Shown: positions 8,767-19,431 of the stretch, one piece after another
How the letters are laid out: every line of letters begins with the position of its first letter
Position numbering within the stretch: the stretch's first letter is position 1
NCBI RefSeq assembly: GCF_003438495.1
Contig: NZ_QSSH01000014.1
Location: forward strand, 1-24,607
Source of the DNA: Collinsella sp. TF05-9AC
GTDB lineage: Bacteria > Actinomycetota > Coriobacteriia > Coriobacteriales > Coriobacteriaceae
DNA: 24,607 nucleotides
Reading direction: 5' to 3'
The notes under the pieces: generated by a model
What the model saw: only the letters and a program-made list of their open reading frames with translations
Told to the model about the DNA's origin: nothing
Database searches by the model: none
Made by a program: the position numbers and the translations under genes

Positions 8767-8781
8767 ATTGCATTATGCAAT
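8767..8781 (-). promoter_or_regulatory. Palindromic operator-like site over a -10 box
   Basis: A perfect 7-1-7 palindrome (ATTGCAT, one base, ATGCAAT) contains on the minus strand a CATAAT -10-like hexamer at 8777-8772. A TTGATG lies upstream at a longer than ideal spacing of 20. It sits in the short gap between the amidohydrolase stop and the second sensor kinase gene, the only place a private promoter for that kinase could be. Site and role are inferred from sequence only. Confidence 0.4.
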
Positions 8782-8822
8782 CAAATACTGTGTTTTACAT
8801 CAAGCCATCGATGAACGGTAGC

Positions 8823-10100
8823 TTAGGCGCTGTACTTGTTTGCCTCGCCGAAGGTGCCGCCCTCGACAATCCAGCCGTCCTTCATGATGACGTCCATGTT
8901 GTCGGTGTTGAGCACGTGGATGTCGGCGGCGACGTCACCGTTGACGACCAGCAGGTCGGCGCACTTGCCGGCCTCGATGGACCCGGTCTCGTCCTCGATG
9001 TGGCACATCTTGGCACCGTTGAGGGTGGCACAGGTGATGGTCTCGACCGGGGTGAAGCCGATCTTGTCGACGAACTCGTACATCTCCTCGATGGAGCAGG
9101 TGCCGTACGGGGTGACGAAGGAGAAGGAATCGGAGCCGATCGTCATGACGACGCCGCGCTTCTTGGCCTCGCGCAGGCAGTCGTAGTTGCGCTGCAGCTC
9201 CTTCTCGACCAGGGTGCCCTCGTACTTGTCGTGCAGCTCGGGGACGTAGACGGGCGGATAGGTGGCGTACCAGGTGGGCAGGAAGGCGATCGTCGGGGTG
9301 AAGAAGGTGCCCTGCTCGGCCATGAGGTCCATGGTGCGCTCATCGATATCGAAGCCGTGGATCAGCTGCTCGCAGCCAAAGCGGACGGAATCGTAGGCAG
9401 CGGCGTGGTTGTTGTAGCAGTGGCTCCACACGGGGATGCCGACCATCTTGGCCTCTTCGACCACAGCCTGAATCTCCTCGGAGCAGTAGTGCTGGTCGCG
9501 GCCGGAGTCCCAGCGCCAGATGCCGCCACCGGTAGCCCAGATCTTGATGGCATCGGGGTTCTCGCGCAGGCGACGACGGACGGCCTTGCGCAGATCCCAA
9601 GGACCGTCGACCTGATCGCCCCAGGGGTGCGATTCCTTGTTGAGCTCCTGGCTGCAGTGGTGGGAGTCGCCGTGGCCGGCAACGCGGCAGAAGCCAAGGC
9701 CGGTGGCCAGAACGCGCGGGCCCTTGAAGACGCCCTTGTCGATGCAGTCACGGATCTGGATACCAAAGCGGCCGATCTCGCAGACGGTGGTGAGGCCGTG
9801 GGTGAGGCAGTCGTAGGCCTGCTTGACGGCGACGGCCTGCTTCTCGAGAAGCGGCTGCATGACCCAGTCGGTGTCATCGTCGGTCAAGTTGCCCGAGAAG
9901 TGCAGGTGGGTGTCGATCAGGCCGGGAAGGACGGTCTTGCCGGCGGCGTCGATGACCTCAACGCCCTCGGGAAGGTCCTGCATGGCGCCGGCGTACTCGA
10001 TCTTGCCGTTGTCGTCGACGAGAACGAGGGAGTTCTCGACCGGCTCGGCGCCGGTACCGTCGATGAGCTTGCCGCCAACGATTGCATACTTAGTGGACAT
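8823..10100 (-). CDS. Amidohydrolase-superfamily metal-dependent hydrolase
   Basis: This 425-residue cytoplasmic amidohydrolase is of the imidazolonepropionase / Xaa-Pro dipeptidase-like branch. The binuclear metal site is readable: HLH at 65-67, Lys186 in AIKIWATGGG (candidate carboxylated bridging lysine), His227 in WSHCYN, His248 in LIHGFD and Asp324 in IGSDS. The small N-terminal beta domain (residues 1-60) and its C-terminal return strands are present, so it is full length. It has a near-perfect AAGGAGG site. It lies 131 bases downstream of an APC permease gene on the same strand, so uptake of a compact amide, cyclic imide or peptide followed by hydrolysis is the natural reading. The exact substrate is not predictable. 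Confidence 0.85.
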   Translation of the reverse strand: MSTKYAIVGGKLIDGTGAEPVENSLVLVDDNGKIEYAGAMQDLPEGVEVIDAAGKTVLPGLIDTHLHFSGNLTDDDTDWVMQPLLEKQAVAVKQAYDCLTHGLTTVCEIGRFGIQIRDCIDKGVFKGPRVLATGLGFCRVAGHGDSHHCSQELNKESHPWGDQVDGPWDLRKAVRRRLRENPDAIKIWATGGGIWRWDSGRDQHYCSEEIQAVVEEAKMVGIPVWSHCYNNHAAAYDSVRFGCEQLIHGFDIDERTMDLMAEQGTFFTPTIAFLPTWYATYPPVYVPELHDKYEGTLVEKELQRNYDCLREAKKRGVVMTIGSDSFSFVTPYGTCSIEEMYEFVDKIGFTPVETITCATLNGAKMCHIEDETGSIEAGKCADLLVVNGDVAADIHVLNTDNMDVIMKDGWIVEGGTFGEANKYSA

Positions 10101-10130
10101 GGTTCCTCCTTATGGATCCATATAGTGGGC

Positions 10131-10211
10131 GAGGCCGTGTTGGGTTAAGGCCTCACAAAGCTACCCAAGTGGCGCCGGGTTCGGTGCGCGGAAGAGAGGG
10201 TCCCGCGCACC
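10131..10211 (-). other. Two stem-loops between the permease and amidohydrolase genes
   Basis: GAGGCC (10131-10136) pairs with GGCCTC (10149-10154), and GGTGCGCGG (10183-10191) pairs with CCGCGCACC (10203-10211). Neither is followed by a T run on the minus strand. They are more likely RNA-processing or mRNA-stability structures than terminators. Confidence 0.4.
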
Positions 10212-10231
10212 TGATCCGCCCCGGCTCGGCG

Positions 10232-11683
10232 TTACTTTTTGCGGGAATTGGTGAAGGCCATGAGAGCCAGGCCGACGGCCAGCCAGCCGATCACGATGCT
10301 CCACTCCACCATGTTGAGAGAGGCGGGAGAGAACGGAATCACGAGCAGGCCGATGATGATAGCGCAGGCAGCGATAGCGAGGCCGATGCCAAACTTGCCG
10401 CCGGGCACCTCGTAGGGACGAGGCAGGTCGGGCTCGGTGAAGCGCATGCGCAGGCAAGCGAGGGCGACCATGCCGCAGGAGAAGATGAAGGCGAGAGCCG
10501 ACACGTTGGTCAGAGGGATGAGCATGTTCTTGCCCAGGAACGGACCGACGACGGTGATGACACCCAGGACGACGCAGGCGAGCTTGGGGGCGCCGGACTT
10601 GGGGTCGACCTCGGCGAACTGCTCGGGCAGCTGGCCCTTGCGGCCCATGGCGAGCATGATGCGGCTCGTGGCGCCGTAGAAGGAGTTCATCGGGCCCATG
10701 GGTCCAAGCGTGGCGATGACGAGCATGGCCAAGTACAGGAGCATGTTGATGCCCTTGAGGCAGGCGAGCGCGGGAACCGGGCTCTTAACGAACTCATGCC
10801 AGTCGAGGATGGTGCCGAACGAGTAGATGCAGACCATGTAGAAGCCGCCAGCGGCCAGCAGAGCCAGGGAGATGATCTTGCCGAACTTGTTCCAGTTGAG
10901 GCCCTCGGCTGCTTCCTCAGCCTGCTGAGGAATGGTGTCGAAGCCAGCGTAGAAGAACGGGGTCAGAACCAGGACCGACACGATGCCGGCAAACAGGCTG
11001 GTGCTCTCGGTAGCGGCCTTGCCGCCGCCAGCGCCGGTGACCTGGGAGAACACGGGCATGGCATTGTCCGGCGAGCCGGTGAACAGCGAGACGCCCATGG
11101 CGAGCAGCATGCCGCAGAGCAGGGCCTTGGTCAGGAAGGCCTGGAGCTTGGCAGCCGAGCTGGCACCGCGGAAATTGAGGAAGATGACGTAGACTGCAAA
11201 GCCGAGCGCGATCAGCGTCGGGAACAGGTAAACGTCGGCCCCCAGGATGGTGTAGAGCTTGACGGCGCGCAGCCACTCAAGGCCGGGCAGGCTGCCGAAC
11301 ATTTCGGACACGAGGGTCGAAATGGCGATGGCCTCCCACGGGCACAGGATGCCGTTGCCCAGGGCCAAAAGCCATCCGGTGATGTAGCTCAGCGTACGGC
11401 CAAAGCTACGATCGACATACTCGACAATGCCGCCCGAGATGGGGATAGCAGCCGTGAGCTCACCGAAAACAGCTCCGACGGGCACGAGGAAGATTGCACC
11501 CAAGAGGAATGCGATCATAGCGGGAACGGGACCGCCGCCCACGACCATCCAGTCGCCGACCTGCAGAACCCAACCGGTACCGATGATGGCACCGAAGCCG
11601 ATGGTGAAGAAGTTCCAGAGCGAAAGCGTTTTCTTCATGCCGCCGTTATCCTCGACTGCAACTTCTGCGTTCTTGTCCGCCAT
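10232..11683 (-). CDS. APC-superfamily amino acid permease
   Basis: This 483-residue integral membrane transporter of the amino acid-polyamine-organocation superfamily has about 12 hydrophobic segments. The signature start FFTIGFGAIIGTGWVLQVGDW (TM1, with the unwound GAIIGTG substrate-binding turn) lies at about residues 26-46. The fold implies import of an amino acid or related amine coupled to a proton or by exchange. The start is fixed by AAAGGAGGGG upstream of ATG. It is the first gene of a likely two-gene operon with the amidohydrolase. A perfect palindrome at 11704-11720 lies immediately upstream of the ribosome binding site. The substrate is unknown. Confidence 0.9.
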   Translation of the reverse strand: MADKNAEVAVEDNGGMKKTLSLWNFFTIGFGAIIGTGWVLQVGDWMVVGGGPVPAMIAFLLGAIFLVPVGAVFGELTAAIPISGGIVEYVDRSFGRTLSYITGWLLALGNGILCPWEAIAISTLVSEMFGSLPGLEWLRAVKLYTILGADVYLFPTLIALGFAVYVIFLNFRGASSAAKLQAFLTKALLCGMLLAMGVSLFTGSPDNAMPVFSQVTGAGGGKAATESTSLFAGIVSVLVLTPFFYAGFDTIPQQAEEAAEGLNWNKFGKIISLALLAAGGFYMVCIYSFGTILDWHEFVKSPVPALACLKGINMLLYLAMLVIATLGPMGPMNSFYGATSRIMLAMGRKGQLPEQFAEVDPKSGAPKLACVVLGVITVVGPFLGKNMLIPLTNVSALAFIFSCGMVALACLRMRFTEPDLPRPYEVPGGKFGIGLAIAACAIIIGLLVIPFSPASLNMVEWSIVIGWLAVGLALMAFTNSRKK

Positions 11684-11703
11684 TGTTCCCCTCCTTTCCT
11701 GTT

Positions 11704-11720
11704 TGACGCCCTTGGCGTCA
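11704..11720 (-). promoter_or_regulatory. Perfect palindrome at the permease leader
   Basis: TGACGCC, a 3-base spacer and GGCGTCA form a perfect 7-bp inverted repeat directly upstream of the permease ribosome binding site. It may be a DNA operator or an mRNA hairpin controlling access to the site. Confidence 0.45.
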
Positions 11721-12037
11721 CCCCTTGCGCGGTCCGTTTTGCCGCGCGCTTTTATTCCATGGCTTTAAGATACGGCCTTGGCGCAGCAGCGCCGCTCGCA
11801 GCTCGACCGAAGGCAGAATTGCAAAACGAGCGGCACCGTTTTTGGGACGAACGGCGGGAGACGTCATTCGTCTTGGACGCTTTCATCTTGTCTGCTTTTG
11901 AATACCTGTTGCCGTGACGCTTGGCGCGCGGCGCGGCAACGTTCATACCATTTGTCAGGCTTTTGGCGCACATACCCATGTGTCGTGCATCTTTTTATGT
12001 AGGATAGACAAGTTACACATGAGGCAAGGTGATTCGA
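11721..12037. other. Divergent promoter region between the permease operon and the C39-like gene
   Basis: Together with 11684-11720 this is a 354-base spacer between divergently transcribed genes, so promoters for both should lie here. A TAGGAT -10-like box occurs near 12000 on the plus strand, about 35 bases before the C39-like start, but without a good -35. An open minus-strand frame of 75 codons lacks a ribosome binding site and is not called. Confidence 0.4.
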
Positions 12038-13039
12038 ATGGCATACGGATACAATGACGGCGACCAACGGCCACAAAGCGTGCGCCTTGCCGGCCGCACC
12101 ACGCCAACGCCCAGAAGCACCTCCGACAACGACAGCCCGCAGCGCCCCCAAGAGCAGCCCGGGGCTTCTTCGCGGCAACAAAGCCGTACCGTGCAGCAGT
12201 CAGACCGCGTGAGTACGAGCACACGCCAACGCCAGACCGACACATCGCAGCCACGCCGCTACGATCGCCGTAAGACCGACTACTACGTCAAGCGCTCCTT
12301 TTCGCGACCTCAACGCGATCGCGGCAATTCCGCCCCTCACCCTGCGTCGCACGCCACAAGTCACGCGCTTCCGGCCCGCCGCCTACGCCTTACGCTTTGC
12401 TCCATCGCCGCCTGCCTCGTCTTTGTGTTTTTGGGATCCTGTATCTCCCACGGATCAGCCGGTCTTGAGCCCACAGCCGAAGACAAGCTGCTTAAAGCTC
12501 CCGTCGCGCCCGGTTACTCCTTTGCGTTCTCGACCCCACGCTCGCAATGGCAAGCCGGCACCATGCCCCACATCTACCAAATTGACCCCGCATGGTCGGA
12601 GCTGCCCTATGCCGGTGGCACTATTCGCGAAAACGCTTGCGGTCCTACCTGCCTCACCATGGTCTATATCTTTAAGACCGGCCATACCGATAAGACGCCG
12701 GTCGATATATGCGCACTGGCCGAATCCGGCAACTACGCCCCCACCGGTGCCACCGAGTGGTCGTTTATGACAGGCGGTGCGTGGCAGCTGGGGCTCAACG
12801 GAACACAGCTCTATAACGATCGTGAATCGATTACCCAAGCACTTCGCTCGGGTGCGCCCGTCATCGCCGCAGTGCGCCCCGGTACGTTTACCAACGTAGG
12901 CCACTACATCGTGCTCTACGGCATCGACGATGCCAACCAGATTGGCGTCTACGACCCCAACTCGGCCAGCCGCAGCGCCCGCCGCTGGGGCGTCGTAGAG
13001 GTCCTCAACGAAGTCGAAGCCATGTGGGCCTACTACTAG
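12038..13039 (+). CDS. Membrane-anchored C39-like cysteine peptidase domain protein
   Basis: This 333-residue protein has three parts. Residues 1-114 are a disordered, Gln/Arg/Ser/Thr-rich basic region. Residues 115-136 form one transmembrane segment. Residues 175-333 are a C39-like papain-fold domain outside the cell. The catalytic Cys201 lies in ENACGPTC, His289 in GHYIVLYG and the third residue in VYDPN (306-308). Such C39_2 domains cleave peptides or, in some lineages, crosslink or process surface proteins. The ABC exporter domain seen in bacteriocin C39 proteases is absent. The ATG at 12038 is preceded by GAGGCAAGGTG at good spacing, better than the in-frame GTG at 12029. It is the only plus-strand gene among the flanking genes. 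The substrate is unknown. Confidence 0.82.
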   Translation: MAYGYNDGDQRPQSVRLAGRTTPTPRSTSDNDSPQRPQEQPGASSRQQSRTVQQSDRVSTSTRQRQTDTSQPRRYDRRKTDYYVKRSFSRPQRDRGNSAPHPASHATSHALPARRLRLTLCSIAACLVFVFLGSCISHGSAGLEPTAEDKLLKAPVAPGYSFAFSTPRSQWQAGTMPHIYQIDPAWSELPYAGGTIRENACGPTCLTMVYIFKTGHTDKTPVDICALAESGNYAPTGATEWSFMTGGAWQLGLNGTQLYNDRESITQALRSGAPVIAAVRPGTFTNVGHYIVLYGIDDANQIGVYDPNSASRSARRWGVVEVLNEVEAMWAYY

Positions 13040-13091
13040 TCATTGGGGACAGACTTAAATGAGTGGTCATTGGGGACAGACATAAATGACC
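13039..13091. repeat. Tandem 27-nt-period repeat, two copies
   Basis: Two 24-base copies starting at 13039 and 13066 differ at one base and share the core CATTGGGGACAGAC. The second copy is bounded by GGTCATT (13065-13071) and AATGACC (13085-13091), a perfect 7-bp inverted repeat. A degenerate third GTGGACAG follows near 13100. The array begins inside the stop codon of the C39-like gene. It resembles dispersed REP-like repeats rather than a gene part. Confidence 0.75.
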
Positions 13092-13188
13092 AGCCACTGT
13101 GGACAGCCCTTGCGGATGCCGCTCATGGGCGGACGAATAGGCCCATTCCCAGCTGTCAGGAGCTACCTTTAAGGACTGTCCCAAGCTG

Positions 13189-13219
13189 CCGGCAGAAAGG
13201 GAACGTCCCCAAGTGCCGG
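13189..13219. repeat. REP-like nested palindrome, copy 1
   Basis: The outer stem CCGGCA (13189-13194) pairs with TGCCGG (13214-13219). The inner stem GGGA/TCCC (13199-13209) is within GGGAACGTCCC. The same arrangement recurs at 18922-18950, so it is an intragenomic repeat and not a chance hairpin. Confidence 0.65.
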
Positions 13220-13242
13220 GTTTCATGAACAGCTACCTCAAT

Positions 13243-13278
13243 AGCAAAAGCTCCGCAGTCGGAGCGGACTGCGGAGCT
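13243..13278 (-). terminator. Terminator of arcC
   Basis: A perfect 12-bp stem (13249-13260 with 13267-13278) has a 6-base loop. On the minus strand it is followed by TTTTGC. It lies about 65 bases beyond the arcC stop codon. Confidence 0.8.
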
Positions 13279-13297
13279 CATGAAGAGAGGCTAGTTT

Positions 13298-13321
13298 GTG
13301 GGCGCTTTGCCTGGCGCCCAC
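13298..13321 (-). other. Second hairpin downstream of arcC
   Basis: GTGGGCGC (13298-13305) pairs perfectly with GCGCCCAC (13314-13321). It lies between the arcC stop and the main terminator and has no T run of its own. It may protect the 3' end of the mRNA. Confidence 0.45.
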
Positions 13322-13343
13322 GAGAGAGGCAACAGAGTAGAGA

Positions 13344-14306
13344 CTACTCGTGAATGCGGGTACCAGAGAGGCCAGCCATGGTCTCGGCGGCCTTGTCCAG
13401 GGCGCCGATGATGCAGGTGCGGCCCTTGCGGGAACGCGCGAACTTGATGGCAGCGCGAACCTTGGGCTCCATGGAACCCTTGCCGAACTGACCCTCGTCG
13501 GCCAGGCGCTCGGCCTCGTCGGCGGTGATGTCCTCGAGCTCCTCCTGGTTGGGCTTGCCAAAGTTGATGGCGACATGCTCAACGGCGGTCAGCAGGAACA
13601 GGACGTCGGCGTCGCAGTCCTCGGCCAGCAGCTCGCCGCCCAGGTCCTTGTCGATGACGGCGGGAACGCCCTTGTAGCAGCCCTTGTTCTCGTAGTCGCG
13701 GACGACGGGGATGCCGCCGCCACCGCAGGCGATGACGATGAACTCGTTGTCGAGCAGGTTGAGGATGGAGTCAGCCTCGACGATCTTCTTGGGATCGGGG
13801 GAAGCGACGACGCGACGCCAGCCGCGGCCGGAATCCTCGACGAAGACCTTGGAGGGGTCCTCGGCCATGAACTCCTTGGCCTGCTCCTCGGTGTAGAAGG
13901 GGCCGATCGGCTTGGTCGGGTTCTTGAACGCGGGATCGTCCGGGTCGCACTCGATCTGGGTGACGACGGTTGCGGCGTGCCAGCGCTTATAGCGCTTGTG
14001 CATCTCGCGGCCAATGCCCTGCTGCAGGTGATAGCCGATGTAGCCCTGGGACATGGCGCCGCACTCGGGCAGCGGCATCTCGGGAGTGCCGATGGCGTCG
14101 TGGGCGGCGGCGAAGGCGTTCTGGATCATGCCGACCTGCGGGCCGTTGCCGTGGGTGATGATGATCTCGTTGCCCTGCTCGATCAGGCCGAGAAGAGCGT
14201 GAGCGGTGTTGCTCACGGCCTCGATCTGCTCAACGGGGTTGTTGCCGAGGGCGTTGCCGCCAAGGGCGACGACGATACGATCGGGCTTGCCAAGAGGCTT
14301 AGACAT
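13344..14306 (-). CDS. arcC: Carbamate kinase
   Basis: This 320-residue cytoplasmic amino acid kinase-fold enzyme transfers phosphate from carbamoyl phosphate to ADP, giving ATP, CO2 and ammonia. Family hallmarks are VVALGGNAL near the N terminus (about 12-20), THGNGPQVG at about 52-60, a GGGGIPV loop mid-protein, and the VIDKDLGG segment followed by an ALTAVEH-like strand. The ATG at 14306 has AGAAAGGA eight bases upstream; the longer frame reaching 14342 is unsupported. Carbamate kinase usually follows arginine deiminase and ornithine carbamoyltransferase genes, but neither is in the window. It may serve agmatine, citrulline or purine-derived carbamoyl phosphate, or its partners may lie elsewhere. 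It is monocistronic, with its own terminator and a long AT-rich upstream region. Confidence 0.95.
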   Translation of the reverse strand: MSKPLGKPDRIVVALGGNALGNNPVEQIEAVSNTAHALLGLIEQGNEIIITHGNGPQVGMIQNAFAAAHDAIGTPEMPLPECGAMSQGYIGYHLQQGIGREMHKRYKRWHAATVVTQIECDPDDPAFKNPTKPIGPFYTEEQAKEFMAEDPSKVFVEDSGRGWRRVVASPDPKKIVEADSILNLLDNEFIVIACGGGGIPVVRDYENKGCYKGVPAVIDKDLGGELLAEDCDADVLFLLTAVEHVAINFGKPNQEELEDITADEAERLADEGQFGKGSMEPKVRAAIKFARSRKGRTCIIGALDKAAETMAGLSGTRIHE

Positions 14307-14827
14307 TGCTGGAATCCTTTCTGTAAAAGGCCTACAACCCATTAATAACCTGCGTCCGTGCGATACGCGAGTTTATTAAGGTTTATATTCTCTTTATCGC
14401 TCATTTTATTCATTTTGAAAATAGCGGAACGGTGAACGGTCGTTTTTGTCCGCTCAGCGTACAGAACTCCAGCTCAGACATATCTACGTAATTTACGTGC
14501 GACTTTATTTAAATGAAGCGAGGATTATGTCGGATTATGCAAACTACATCTCTGCTAAACACAAAACGGACAGCGCAATATCTTACTCGCGCTATGCGAG
14601 ATTCTATGCACTTATAAGTCAAGTATGCACCACTGCAAAAACAAGGGGCTTTTCATCCAGCAAAAGGAATAAAGAAGCGCTCCGAAAAGGCGGCAACAGC
14701 CAAGTCCCCCATCCATCCCCAAAGTGGCGCGAGGTTTCGCGGCAAAGCCGCGAAACAGCGAAGGGGACGGAATACCCGACCAACTACGTCCTTCATCCGC
14801 CCACACAATCCGAGGACATAGTCGTAG
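14307..14827. other. Long AT-rich spacer upstream of arcC
   Basis: With the repeat that follows, this is a 655-base gap. The first 330 bases are AT-rich and probably hold the minus-strand arcC promoter, although no single -35/-10 pair stands out. ACCGTTC occurs twice in direct repeat on the minus strand near 14430. GTTTCGCGGC (14734-14743) and GCCGCGAAAC (14747-14756) form a perfect 10-bp hairpin with a 3-base loop. A 132-codon plus-strand frame here has no ribosome binding site and runs through these structures, so it is not called. Confidence 0.5.
14486..14498. promoter_or_regulatory. ACGTAA-T-TTACGT palindrome upstream of arcC
   Basis: A perfect 6-1-6 palindrome lies in the AT-rich arcC upstream region, about 180 bases before the start codon. 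It looks like a dimeric repressor or activator site. The binding protein is unknown. Confidence 0.4.
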
Positions 14828-14950
14828 CAGGATCTGAGGGCTGACCTTCGCGGACACTCCGCAGGACGAAAGAACCCCCGCCGCACGTAGTGCGCAGCGG
14901 GGGTTCTTTCATGTCCGAGGACGTCCGCGAAGGTCAGCCCTCAGATCCTG
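14828..14950. repeat. Perfect 28-bp inverted repeat around a terminator
   Basis: The left arm (14828-14855) and right arm (14923-14950) are exact reverse complements over 28 bases. They enclose the bidirectional terminator at 14868-14910. The right arm ends 11 bases from the nifJ stop codon. The arms are far longer than a terminator needs, so this may be a palindromic mobile or REP-type unit, or a structure that seals off transcription between nifJ and arcC. Confidence 0.85.
14868..14910. terminator. Strong bidirectional terminator downstream of nifJ
   Basis: GAAAGAACCCCCGC (14868-14881) pairs with 14897-14910. An inner CGCAC/GTGCG pairing gives about 19 bp in all with a 2-base bulge. TTCTTTC follows the stem core on both strands. 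Confidence 0.9.
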
Positions 14951-14961
14951 CGGTGGGAGAC

Positions 14962-18501
<3,540 letters not shown>

Positions 18502-18921
18502 ATACCCCTCTCCTCTCATATAGGTATACAGGCCCCGGCGATCGCCGGGATACTGGCGTGATGGGATTTTCGCTGTTGCTTCCATCATCTGGCAGGCAGG
18601 CTGAGCAGCAGGTACATGGCGTGGAGAGAAGGCATGCCGAGGCGAGGAGGGCTGCACGCACTCCACAGGCCCAGCTGCCCGTCTTGCACATGACCGAGCG
18701 CCGCAAAGGCCGCATGCCGGATGCTCCCGGGCACGCCCCGGCGATGGGAGGCACCCGCAACGGAAATCCGCATGCGGGTTTATTGTACCCCGCCGCCAAG
18801 TGTAATTTCGACAAATATAGGTGGGCGGTAAAGGTTTACCTCGGGTGACCGCCAAGGGCCAAAATGAACGCTTCGTCCCCGGGCGATTGGCCCTGGCGCG
18901 CCATGGAGTGTCCCGGAGTGC
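18502..18921 (-). promoter_or_regulatory. nifJ promoter region and long leader
   Basis: The only convincing -10-like box is TACAAT at 18787-18782 on the minus strand, in a short AT-rich patch, with no good -35. If used, it gives an untranslated leader of about 275 bases. The leader contains a CCCGC/GCGGG hairpin near 18760 and a perfect palindrome at 18534-18549. A further imperfect inverted repeat (GCCAAGGGCC/GGCCCTGGC, about 18852-18898) lies beyond the promoter and near the FHA gene end. Confidence 0.4.
18534..18549. promoter_or_regulatory. 16-bp perfect palindrome ahead of the nifJ ribosome binding site
   Basis: CCCGGCGATCGCCGGG is self-complementary over its full length and lies about 20 bases upstream of the ribosome binding site. 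It could bind a dimeric regulator such as a redox sensor, or form a tight RNA stem. Confidence 0.5.
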
Positions 18922-18950
18922 CGGCATAAAAGGAACGTCCCCATCTGCCG
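18922..18950. repeat. REP-like nested palindrome, copy 2
   Basis: The outer CGGCA (18922-18926) pairs with TGCCG (18946-18950), with inner GGAACGTCC (18932-18940). It shares core sequence and layout with copy 1 at 13189-13219. It begins one base after the FHA stop codon and may serve as its 3' end structure. Confidence 0.65.
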
Positions 18951-18951
18951 A

Positions 18952-19431
18952 CTAGAGGGCGCCGACGCCGAGGAGGATAGCGTAGGTGGTGGATTCGCCA
19001 AGTCTGAGCTCGTCGCCGGGGTTGAGCTGAGCGGAGCGGCCGGGCTCGACCTGGATGCAGACGTTCGTCGCGCCGTTTACCACCACGGTTCCGTTGGTGG
19101 ACGACAAGTCCTCGACGTGCCAGATATTTTGAGCATCGCACCAGATATGGGCATGGCGGGCCGAGACGTCGTCGGTGATGCCGCCCTCCCCCGTTGCCAG
19201 CGCGCCGATCTCAACGCCTTCCTCACTCGGCTGAATCCAGCGCGGGACGCTCACCACGTAGCCGTTTTGCACGCACAGCAGTCCCAGCGGATGCGCCGGC
19301 GCGACCTCGTGCTCGCCCGCGACCGAAGATGTGCTCAGCGAGCGCGGCGTCGACGTGTCGCCGCCACGGGTCGCATGAGCGCGGCGGCTCGCCCGACTTG
19401 GAACTAAGGCGGGCGTGAGAGCAAACGGCAT
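18952..19431 (-). CDS. FHA-domain protein, possibly 5'-truncated
   Basis: This 159-residue protein has a single C-terminal forkhead-associated domain (about residues 55-155), a phosphothreonine-binding module. The core is visible as SARHAH (90-95) and the phosphopeptide-binding SSTNGT (110-115). Residues 1-50 are low-complexity and rich in Ala, Ser, Thr and Arg. Actinobacterial FHA proteins usually act with Ser/Thr kinases in cell-wall or secretion control, but no kinase is in the window. The ATG at 19431 has no convincing ribosome binding site. The segment just upstream has overlapping open frames, and the AT-rich island begins within 300 bases. I infer that the N terminus may have been lost or replaced during insertion of the island. 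Confidence 0.7.
   Translation of the reverse strand: MPFALTPALVPSRASRRAHATRGGDTSTPRSLSTSSVAGEHEVAPAHPLGLLCVQNGYVVSVPRWIQPSEEGVEIGALATGEGGITDDVSARHAHIWCDAQNIWHVEDLSSTNGTVVVNGATNVCIQVEPGRSAQLNPGDELRLGESTTYAILLGVGAL

Noticed and set aside
8676..10148. A 490-codon plus-strand open frame
   Set aside because: Antisense to the amidohydrolase gene, which has clear catalytic motifs and a near-perfect ribosome binding site.
10112..11917. A 601-codon plus-strand open frame
   Set aside because: Antisense to the APC permease, with low-complexity Gly/Glu/Asp/His composition and no ribosome binding site.
11752..11979. A 75-codon minus-strand frame upstream of the permease
   Set aside because: No ribosome binding site, atypical Arg/Lys/Ser composition and location in a divergent promoter region.
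13350..14345. A 331-codon plus-strand open frame
   Set aside because: Antisense to arcC and of low complexity.
14446..14844. A 132-codon plus-strand open frame between arcC and nifJ
   Set aside because: No ribosome binding site or homology, and its 3' half is made of hairpin and inverted-repeat sequence.
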